Shown: positions 28,078 to 36,731 of the stretch, one piece after another
How positions within the stretch are numbered: position 1 is the first letter of the stretch
How the letters are laid out: each line of letters opens with the position of its first letter
DNA from: Leishmania martiniquensis
Lineage: Eukaryota > Euglenozoa > Kinetoplastea > Trypanosomatida > Trypanosomatidae
Length of the DNA: 64,000 bases
Reading direction: 5' to 3'
NCBI RefSeq assembly: GCF_017916325.1
Contig: NC_090170.1
Span: 355,001-419,000 of the forward strand
The notes under the pieces: generated by a model
The model's database searches: none
The model's input: only the letters and a program-made list of their open reading frames with translations
What the model was told of the DNA's origin: nothing
Translations under genes and position numbers: made by a program

Positions 28078-28806
28078 ATGCGCAAGGTGAGTCGTGTATG
28101 GGCCACCTCAGCGGCTGGTCCCACCGTTGGCAATCGCCCAGCGTGGCAAGCGCTACAGCAGCCACGCCACCGTTTTCAGGGGTCCTTTCGTGCCTCACCT
28201 TCACTCTCTTCCTCTTCGCCGTTGCGCCTGACGCGGTCGCAGTTGGTGGCCGCCGCTGCCTTTCCATGCGTCCAGCGATGCTCGCACTCCCTTGCGACGG
28301 CAGTACGTCTTCAGCATACCGCGCCCACTGGCGGAATCGCCGCAGCCTCCACCGGCGCGGCGACATCCTCGGGGGGCACCTCTTCCTCCACTGACAGCCT
28401 CGGGGGCGACGATGGCGTACGCATTGATCCTCATCGCCTCCCAAGCACGATCCCTGGCATGACGCAGGAAGAGCTAGCGGCGCGAATTGCGCAATACCAC
28501 TCACAGCAATCAAAGCTGGTGCGGGAGATGTCGGCCAAGGCGTTAGCGCATGATGTAGAGCTCATGCGCCGCTCGCTATCGCCGAGCTCCTTTGCTGAGT
28601 ACATGGCGCGTCTGGAGAAAGAGCAGCAGTCGGCTGCGAAAGAGGAGGCGAAGATGGCTGCCATGTCTCCCATTGAACTGCACCAATACCGGCAGAAGAA
28701 GCGTCGGCAGGCGCTTCGGTATGAATGGTACAAGACCTTCCTGCTGCTATTCGCACTCACTAGCAGTAGTCTCTTCCTCTTTGCGTTGCTAGTCTTCTTC
28801 AAGTAG
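28078..28806 (+). CDS. Predicted mitochondrial single-span membrane protein
   Basis: 242 residues from the ATG at 28078. The first 90 residues are Arg/Ser/Ala-rich without acidic residues (MRKVSRVWATSAAGPTVGNR), typical of a mitochondrial presequence. A charged helical region follows (TQEELAARIAQYHSQQSKLV, then EYMARLEKEQQSAAKEEAKM). The protein ends in one membrane span (FLLLFALTSSSLFLFALLVFF) with a terminal Lys. This suggests an inner-membrane protein with the soluble part on one side, such as an accessory respiratory-chain or ATP synthase subunit; that role is inference from architecture only. The splice acceptor immediately upstream fixes the start. Confidence 0.7.
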   Translation: MRKVSRVWATSAAGPTVGNRPAWQALQQPRHRFQGSFRASPSLSSSSPLRLTRSQLVAAAAFPCVQRCSHSLATAVRLQHTAPTGGIAAASTGAATSSGGTSSSTDSLGGDDGVRIDPHRLPSTIPGMTQEELAARIAQYHSQQSKLVREMSAKALAHDVELMRRSLSPSSFAEYMARLEKEQQSAAKEEAKMAAMSPIELHQYRQKKRRQALRYEWYKTFLLLFALTSSSLFLFALLVFFK

Positions 28807-29856
28807 GTGCATGCGGCGTGGGGAGTGGCTGCGTGATGCGAGCAACGCCGCTGTACGTCTCAGTTGTGACTGTGGTTGCACATCGGACTGCTTGTTCGCT
28901 ACTGCTTTTGCACATCGGCTCGGGCACTCGCTTCCTTTTTTTTCTCTCTCGTCCTGGTCGTCGACGGTAGGTTGCCGTAGGCTTCGTGTTTTTTTTCAGC
29001 GAGCGGAAGAGAGGAAGAAGAGGAGTAATGGTCCCCTCGAGTGTTGTCCGCACTGTGTGTGGAGTATCCTGTGGCCGTTTAGCATGACCGCTTGCGCTGT
29101 CGCGGTGGTCATTTCCCCTTTTTACGCCTGTGTCTGTGTGTGCGCGCGCACAGGCACACAGATAGTGAGAGAGCGAGAGAGCGACGCAATCGAAAGGGCG
29201 GCTCGCGAGAGGAAACCAAAAGCGTCGAGCGGATCTCTATGCCTTTCCTACCTGCACTGGTCCTCTGTATGCGCAGCTTTCCACCGACCGAACGAGGAGG
29301 GAGACAGCGGAGGGAAGGGAGTTGGTAGCGAGGGGAAAAGATCGCCACTGAAGCACAGCTGCGGTGCTGTTTCTGATTCCTCTCTCCCTTAAGATGGCTA
29401 CTTGACGGTGGTACTCCCATCGCCGCTGTCACCACTCACCCCGCCCCTTGGCCCTCCTTTCTACCCTGAGGAGCGAACCACACCTGCGTGTACACGAGAA
29501 CACGTACACGTACAAAGCACTTACACATCAACCTCGTCCCCTCTTTTTCTTGTTTTGTTTCTTCGCCCTCTCCTACGTACTGGCGTCATTCGGAGCGGGT
29601 GCGTGTTGGCGCCACTACCTGTTCCCCACCACCACCCACCCACCCACTTCCCACACTGCCCTCTCCAATGCGCTCGCTTTTTCCACGGTGTTGAAAGCAC
29701 AGGAAGAGAAGCGCCGCGCGAGCGGTCGCGAGCCAAATAGTCCTCTTCTCCCAGCCATAATTCTGATTTGTGTGTGTGCGTGCGTGCGCGCGCTTCCCCT
29801 CTCTCGACCGGCACTGCCTCTTTGGCGCTCTTCTCTTTTTCCCTTCGCCGAGATCC
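28807..29856. other. Intergenic, about 1 kb
   Basis: T-rich then purine-rich sequence, followed by a pyrimidine-rich leader. A strong pyrimidine tract (29818-29845) with AG at 29851-29852 precedes the next ATG by 4 bp. No gene seen. Confidence 0.65.
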
Positions 29857-30591
29857 ATGTGGCGGCGGGTACAGCCCTGCAAGGGGCTTGCCACGGTGCA
29901 GCCATGGTCAGGTGTCACTGTTCATGAGCGCGCGAGCGGAAGCAATGTCGCCTTGATAGACAGCAAAAGGAGCAGCAGTAGCACTCATTGGCGTCGCCGG
30001 CAGCCTCACCTGCGAGGGCGGCCCTCCAGGGTAGCATGTGTGGGTAGTGTGAGCTTCGGAGGTGTACGGCTAACTCGGCCCCTGCGTCGACCGCAGACAA
30101 TAAAGCCGAACCCAAACGAGGCCACCAGCGGCCAGTTTGAGAAGAGCTTCGAGAAGTTGACGGATAAGATCGAGTCGCGCCTCCCGTTCCGCCAGCACCA
30201 CGTTCTGCGTGGCAACATCTATGAGCAGCAGTATGGCGACCGAAGTGAGCATGACATGAAAGTGGAGGCACAGGAGGACCTGCATGGGTGTGAGAGAGAG
30301 AAACCAGCGGCACGGCAGGCGCGCAGCTACTTCTCTGATGAAGACCTTTCCCCGGAGGCAATGCACGTCCGCTCACCGCGACTAAAGGTAGCGCAGAATC
30401 TTCATAGGCAGGCGTACGACAAAAAAATTCTGAAGACGACGGCGGAGCCGGCCGCCTATTATTACACGGAGTTGACTATGGAAGAGAAGCGGCTTCATCG
30501 TTGGAAGTTGATTGCTGGCTGGAGCGCTGTTGGTGTCGTAACGCTCATGGGCTTGCAACGTCTGGGCGAATACATGCTCACGGCTGGTTAG
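29857..30591 (+). CDS. Predicted mitochondrial membrane protein
   Basis: 244 residues from the ATG at 29857; the open frame extends upstream through GTG codons but the splice acceptor at 29851-29852 makes this ATG the likely start. The N-terminus (MWRRVQPCKGLATVQPW, later RPSRVACVGSVSFGGVRLTR) is basic and Ser/Gly-rich like a mitochondrial targeting sequence. The middle is charged and soluble (SFEKLTDKIESRLPFRQHHV; YFSDEDLSPEAMHVRSPRLK). Near the C-terminus there is one span (LIAGWSAVGVVTLMGLQRL). The design matches the preceding gene: presequence, charged domain, C-terminal span. Function not recognised. Confidence 0.7.
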   Translation: MWRRVQPCKGLATVQPWSGVTVHERASGSNVALIDSKRSSSSTHWRRRQPHLRGRPSRVACVGSVSFGGVRLTRPLRRPQTIKPNPNEATSGQFEKSFEKLTDKIESRLPFRQHHVLRGNIYEQQYGDRSEHDMKVEAQEDLHGCEREKPAARQARSYFSDEDLSPEAMHVRSPRLKVAQNLHRQAYDKKILKTTAEPAAYYYTELTMEEKRLHRWKLIAGWSAVGVVTLMGLQRLGEYMLTAG

Positions 30592-32301
30592 AGACCGGTT
30601 TCAGTCGTTGGGTGTGGAAGCGTTGTTTGTTTTATCGGACCTGCTTGCGCTTGTGCGCGCGTGCACCACTCCTGTGGTATTCTCATCAAAATGGCAATGA
30701 GGGTGCCGATGGAGTGCAATTCGGCAACTCTCTATTCCTCCCCCGCCCACCAAAGGCTGAGCTCCGACATAGCAAAGCGCCTCAGGTAGGGCCTTGGCTG
30801 GATGGCGAGGGCGGCTCGACGTAACCCCAAGGACTGTGGCGTGGAACCCACTCTACTCTTCATGCGTGCTCGTGTGTGGTGTGTGGGGGGGAGGGGGAAG
30901 CAGTTGATAGAGGAATGGGACGTGGGGGGGTCCCTGGTTCAGCCTATGGAGCGCATCTCGCATGGGGTGGCACAGTGGCTGCAATAGTGTATTTTTCTGT
31001 GTGTGAGTGTGTGTGACGGAAAAGGGCGGAAGGAAAAGAGTGGCCTTGAGTGGCTGCACGAAAGCGTCATTATCCTCTATCGTGCTCTCCCTTCTTCCTT
31101 GTCGCTGCACCCCGCTGCTGCGACTGCTGCAGACGCGCTGCGGGCTTGGCCGCACTCTCTATGTTCCCCCAAGCGGCTCGCCCTTCTTCCTCCCTTACGG
31201 ACCGCACAAACGCGCACACCCCCTCGTTTGGTGGTCCCCATTCTCGTGCACTTTACACGCCACACCTACCCCTCCTCCTCCTCATCTGCGGTTACATTAG
31301 TGTGCCACTTCACACCAACGCACACGCACGACTTACCATAACTTGCCTCCTCAACCAACGCCCCTCAACTCCAAAATCACCACCAAATCACGACACACAC
31401 ACACAAACTTCCACGAAGTGGTCGTACTATTTGACGTCTATCCGCTCCAGCCATCTTCGACACAAACGCACCCTTCGCTCGCCCGCTCGCTCGTGCGCGC
31501 GCTGTCGCAGTCGATACCACGTTGGAATTTCAATTTCCCTTCCCACACAAACGCACACGCTCGTCGATTCGCCTCTGCTCTGTTTCCGTTTCCTTTCCCC
31601 CGTCTACTTGCCCCATCTCTATCTCTACCCTCACAGCCAAGCCTCACCCGTCATAGAGATAGACAGCCTCACCACCCACCTCACAGAGAGAGAGCTGCCA
31701 CACCCGCGCCCCTCCTCCTCCATCTCTCTACCCACCACCGGCACCTCGTCGTCACGCTGCACGCTCAGGCGCGCGTGCAGACCAAAGGGGAAAAACAGAA
31801 CAGAAAACGAGATAAAAACTGCACGCAGCAATAATAGAAGCGCCGTCGACACGCAGCATACCTGCCGCAACGTGCACTTACACACACACACACGTTTGCT
31901 CCCCTACAGTGTTAAATAAGGCATTCTTTGAAAGGAGAAGTGGAAAGGGACAACAACGAGGCCCCTCACTCGAGCGTGTCCGTGATTGTGCTGCCGGGGC
32001 AAACTTCCTTTACGTCTTCCCTTTCATATAGCACACACGCTTGGGCGCGTGTACGAAGTATTGACAGCTTTTCCTCTTTGGTGTTTGTGCGTGTCTCTGT
32101 CTCTGTGTGTCTGCCCGTATATCTTTCGCTTCGGAGTTGGGGTGGGGGAGGGGGCTGCACAGCGGCAAAGAAATCGGCAGGACCTTGGGAAGCAGATCCT
32201 TCCCTCTCTCTACACAGATATATATATATACATATACACAAAATTGTCACCGCACCCGCACAGGCAAAAAAAAAGAAAGCTTCATACAACCGCAAGCGGC
32301 G
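30592..32301. other. Intergenic, about 1.7 kb
   Basis: 3'UTR followed by a long C/A/T-rich leader zone with CA and TA repeats. Pyrimidines at 32194-32212 and AG at 32216-32217 form a likely acceptor for the PSP1 gene. No gene seen. Confidence 0.7.
32217..32241. repeat. (AT)n microsatellite in 5'UTR
   Basis: TA dinucleotide repeat directly after the likely splice acceptor, so it would be in the leader of the PSP1-domain mRNA. Confidence 0.8.
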
Positions 32302-33570
32302 ATGGCCTCCACAGAGAATCGGGCCAGCAAGGCCATTGATGTGTTCCTTGACAGCCGAAGCGGCTCACCGCCTGCGGCAGCGAGCGCCAATGCCACCATC
32401 TCAAGCAGCGCCATCGACCACAACCGCTTCGCCACGATGATCGCTCTGCAGAACCGTCTCTTGAGCATCATGGCAGAGGCGCAGACGATTGTGCAGCACC
32501 TCCAACAGAACGGCTTCTTCCCTCGCGGCTCTGGCGCGAACCCGGAGGAGGACGCGGCCAACATCATCATGCAGATGCTTCGTGCCAGCCTGGAGGCATC
32601 CAACTCCTCGACAACGTCGCCATGTGAGATGGGAAGCGGCTCGCCCTCGGCTATGGATGCTGGAAGCACGCAGTGCGTGGCCAGTCCCAACTCGAACATG
32701 CCCGCTAGCTTGGAGAACGTGCCGTCGTGGGCACCGGCCAAGCTGCCCAACGACTGTAACACTCACAGCCGCAGCAGCACGAGCAATGCGATCCATAGCG
32801 CGGTGTCGCATAACGCCGTCGAGGAATTTCTTCTCGCTGGCCAAGGCGGTCAGCAGGAACCGCAACAGCAACAACACTCGAACAGTGCGGATCTACTCCA
32901 CAACGAAGAGGGCGACGAGCTGCCGGAAGGCTCGGAGATGCTGGCGTTTGTGGAATTCAAGCGAGGCCGCGTCCGCAAGTATGTGTGTGGTCATCGCATC
33001 GAGCCTGGCAACTACGTCCTCGTCGACGGTGACCGCGGCACAGACTGCGGCCTGTTGGTGCAGACGATCGAGCGCAAGCCGAACAACGAGACGGCCGTTG
33101 TTTCGATGGAGGGCTGCGACATCCGCGATGACAAGATCAAGCTGGAGAACGGCCGCGTTCTCCGGCAGGCCTCAGAGGAAGACATCGATCGCCTTCACAA
33201 CATCATTGCGAACGCAGAAAGCGTCGCACTCAAGACATGCCGTCAGCGGTGCTTGGAGCTCGGTATCGACATCGACCTGCAGGATGTGGAGTATCAGTTC
33301 GACATGAAGAAGATCAGCTTCTTCTTTGACTGCGACCACAGCGTCGACTTCCGCTCCCTCGTGCGGGAGCTCTACCGGACCTTTGGGGCACGCATCTGGA
33401 TGGAGAACATCAACCCAAAGGTCAAGAACGCAATGCCAGACGCTAGTAGCCATGAGCGCGGTCACGATCGCAGTCATGGCGGCGGCCACCACGGAAACGG
33501 TGGCGGTCACCATGGCAACGGTGGCGGCTGGCGCAACAATCACCGCGGCGGCCGCGGGCGTGACTACTGA
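32302..33570 (+). CDS. PSP1 C-terminal-domain protein with Gly/His/Arg-rich tail
   Basis: 422 residues from the ATG at 32302. Residues about 213-380 match the PSP1 C-terminal conserved region: FVEFKRGRVRKYVCGHRIEPG near the start, YVLVDGDRGTDCGLLVQTIE, ETLK-type helix equivalents (CRQRCLELGIDIDLQDVEYQF) and KISFFFDCDHSVDFRSLVREL with RTFGARIWM. In trypanosomatids, proteins with this domain are linked to mRNA metabolism and cell-cycle-dependent mRNA regulation; in bacteria the domain is found in signalling-complex proteins. The N-terminal half is Ser/Asn/Gln-rich and probably disordered. The C-terminus has a tandem HHGNGGG repeat followed by RGG-like residues, suggesting RNA binding. Confidence 0.85.
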   Translation: MASTENRASKAIDVFLDSRSGSPPAAASANATISSSAIDHNRFATMIALQNRLLSIMAEAQTIVQHLQQNGFFPRGSGANPEEDAANIIMQMLRASLEASNSSTTSPCEMGSGSPSAMDAGSTQCVASPNSNMPASLENVPSWAPAKLPNDCNTHSRSSTSNAIHSAVSHNAVEEFLLAGQGGQQEPQQQQHSNSADLLHNEEGDELPEGSEMLAFVEFKRGRVRKYVCGHRIEPGNYVLVDGDRGTDCGLLVQTIERKPNNETAVVSMEGCDIRDDKIKLENGRVLRQASEEDIDRLHNIIANAESVALKTCRQRCLELGIDIDLQDVEYQFDMKKISFFFDCDHSVDFRSLVRELYRTFGARIWMENINPKVKNAMPDASSHERGHDRSHGGGHHGNGGGHHGNGGGWRNNHRGGRGRDY

Positions 33571-36500
33571 GACGACGACGCTAGAGGAGCGTGTGGCAGC
33601 CGCGTGAGTTGCCGCTTGCAAGTCACGCCGCCTTTTCTACTCTGGTTGGGGTCACTCTTCCTTTATTGGCCGTGAGCGGAGTGGCGGCCGCTCACCATCG
33701 CACGCGCCCACGCACCCTCTCCGAGTTGTGTGACAGCCCCACTGGCAGTGGTAGAACTCATAGAGTGAGGGACGGAACCAGGGGGTGGGGGGACAGTGCA
33801 TGGCGACAGGGCGTGCGTACGAGTGTGCAAGTCAGATTATGCTTCTCACGCCTCACCGAAGGAGCTCCGGACCCTCGAGTGTGATTTGCCCTCCCCCCTC
33901 CCTCCCTCCCGGCCACGTCTCTTTCTATCCATCGCCCACTTCCCCTCCTGCCCTGTGATGGAAAGAGGAAAAGGGAGGGGCGCGTGAGAGGAAGCACGCA
34001 GAAGAAAAAAATAGTAACAGATGTATTTGTGTGTGTGTATCAACGGTGTTGATTGCCTTTTCACAATGATCATCACCATTACTTTGCCGGTCTCGTTAGT
34101 GCTGCCTTCACGTTTGTCTGTCTTGTTCGCCTTCACCTCTTTTTTTTGTAAAAGTGTGTGACGGTTCAGCGTGGCTATCACCACTCTCACCTTCTCAGCA
34201 TCTCCCCCCCCTGTCTATCTCTCTGTCTCTCTCTCTCTGAGCAAGTGTGTGTATAGGTAAGATCCCCTTCTCTCCTCGGCGTATGTCCTTCGCATACAAC
34301 TCTCTTTTGGCGGTCATCTTTTTATCTGTTCGTATTCTTCTTGTCGCACTAAGTGATGTTCCCGAGGCCGCGTTTGACCCCACTTATGCCTTGTCATCGT
34401 CTGTGGCAAGGCGAGTGAAGGTGTTCCTCTCACAGAACATCAGAGAGCTCGTGTCGCGATGTTGTTGTTGCTGTTTTTCGACTTCACCGCCGCGTGCTGC
34501 TCGCTATGTGGGCCCCATCCCCATCGTCGGTGGTTTTGCTGTCATGCGAAGCTATTCCCCCTCTAACGGCTCGGCATCTTAGACTTCTTCTCTATTCACC
34601 CTGCGGAGGGGAGAAGACGTAAAATACATGTCAGCGCTCGGCTCCATCGCGCGAGATCGTTTGGAGTGGGGAACGCCCATGCCAGTAGCGTGATGATATG
34701 GTGATGCCGCGAAAGTGTTTCGTGGCGCGCTGATATACAGCGCACGCGCAAACTGGACGAATCCCTCGCAGCATGTTTGTCTGGGCCTGCGTGCATGCGC
34801 CCCTCTTCTTTTGTCGGTGTGTTTTGTTGGTTGCGCGTGCTTTCTTTTAGTCTTCCCGTTCTCACCATAGAGCCGCCACCCTCACCTTCCCACACAAAAA
34901 AAAATAAGGAGAGGGGACTGAACTGGAAAAATTTGTGCTGACTCGCGTTTTGTGTGTGTATGTGTGCGCAAGGGGGCGCATGGGAAGTGGTGACAGCGTC
35001 CCGAAAGGAGGAAGAGCGGTACAGTTTTGAACACGCGCGCATACAGGCACGAGTCGCGGTGAGGGAAAGAGGAGATGGGGGAGGAGGAGGAGCAACAGCA
35101 GCAACTGTTTGGTGTGGAAGAAGATGAACGAGAGGCAGAAGCAGTCGCGGGCCAAGCAGGCGAGCGATAAAGAGAGGAGTCGCCCGTGCGCACTTTGTCT
35201 CCAGGCCCCGTCAGGCTTCCTCCGGCGCTATTTTGTCGCTTTGTTTCCCTCTTTTTCGCGCCATCATTTGCCTTATCTGCAGCCCCTTTCAGTCTCTCCG
35301 TCCTGCCACCACCTCTCCCCTCCCCTCCTCCCGCCTCCATCACATCGTTATGCCTCGGTGTCGCTTCGCTTGTTCCAGTAAAGTATGTCTCAGTGAGAAG
35401 GCTTCTGCGCACCTGACCCACGCTCCTCTCTTACCCCCTCCCTTCCTCCCCACCGCATCCGTCGTCTTTCCCTCCTCCCTCCCTCCCACGCTGCAAGCCA
35501 CACGCAGAGGTAGACACCTCACACCTCCGCTCGAGTACGCGCGCGAGCCTCACCATAGACAGAGACTGCTCTCTTTTTGTGTGTGTACGTGTGTTGGTGA
35601 GGAGGGGGGTGAGAAAAACGCGGGAGAAAAGAGAGGCAAAAAGGGTGAAAAAAGTGCCAAGAAGCGAAAAGAGGCCGTCTAATGGCCACAGGGTACATCG
35701 CCATTTTTATTTCCTCTTTTGTTGCTCGTCTCTCATCTCCCTCGTCTCATCCCCTCCCCTTCCCTCCCACACACACGCCGCCCCTGTTTTCTACTTTGTT
35801 TGTGTGTTCGTTGATGGCAGTCTGCGCCTTTTTTCTTCTCTCCCCCCTCTCTCTCTTTTTGTCGGCTTCTGTTTTTTTTTTCCATCTTTGTTCGTTTGCC
35901 GATCTCTCTGTCTGTGTGTGTGTGTGTGTGGTTATCCCTCGGGATTTCTCAAACACCTCTTCAGTCATCCCTCTCCCTCTCCCCTGGTCCGTCTCTGTGT
36001 GTGCAGTGACTCGCTCGTCCCGCCTTTTCTGTTTTCTGTTACTTTGACGACATTGTTCCTCAGAACTTTCCTCTCGACTCTCTCCCTCCCCTCACCTCCT
36101 TTTTGTGTGTGTGTGTGTCGTAACACAGCTTTCAAACGAGAAACGAAACATCAATGGCTTTCGAGGGAGCGTTGGCGCTGTCCTTGTGAACAGCAGCTGC
36201 AGACGCATGAACAGAGCGAGAAGTGGCTGGTGATGTGTGGCATGGCATAGAGTGCTTGAGGAAACGGTAGCAAAGCAGAAGATGGAAAAGAGAAAGGAGT
36301 CGCGGCGGCTGCGCGGCGATCAGAGGAGACTCAGTTCTTTTGGCGTGCTGTCCTTCGCTCGGGGTCGCTTTTTCTCCTGCTCCCCGTCCTCGCATGCAGC
36401 GGCGGCGCATCTACTCGCCCGTGTGCAGCTGTAGGCATGAGCGTCACTCTGCACCATTCCCCACCACCACCACCTTTCCTCTTCCATCTCTAGTCTCCCG

Positions 36501-36731
36501 GATCTTCACGGTGCCTCCTCTTTGCTTCGGAAAGAACCACTTCAGTGTCTCCCTCCCCTCCCCTCTCCCCGCCTACCTTTCATTCAACCGCAATTCTTGA
36601 GGGGGGAGGCTGAGTCGTCGTCGTTAGTACTGTGGCAGCACAGGAGGTGAGGGCGCCCCCGCGCGCTTTCTTTCCCCACATACTTTGTCACGCACGCCAG
36701 TCTCTCGGTCTTGCTGAGTTTTGTTGCCGCA
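33571..36731. other. Long intergenic region, about 3.2 kb
   Basis: Mixed 3'UTR, then T/C-rich sequence with TG, CT and A runs. One weak candidate small ORF lies at 34283-34582 (listed separately). A pyrimidine tract ends at AG 36699-36700, a likely acceptor for the next gene. This gap is longer than its neighbours. Confidence 0.6.
34283..34582 (+). CDS. Candidate small membrane protein (weak)
   Basis: 99 residues from an ATG at 34283, lying 30-80 bp after a strong CT tract (34200-34238) ending in gag. The N-terminus is hydrophobic (YNSLLAVIFLSVRILLVAL), followed by a Cys cluster (RCCCCCF) near the middle. Support is limited to one short open frame with a splice-like context. It could be chance sequence in a long UTR. 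Confidence 0.22.
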   Translation: MSFAYNSLLAVIFLSVRILLVALSDVPEAAFDPTYALSSSVARRVKVFLSQNIRELVSRCCCCCFSTSPPRAARYVGPIPIVGGFAVMRSYSPSNGSAS

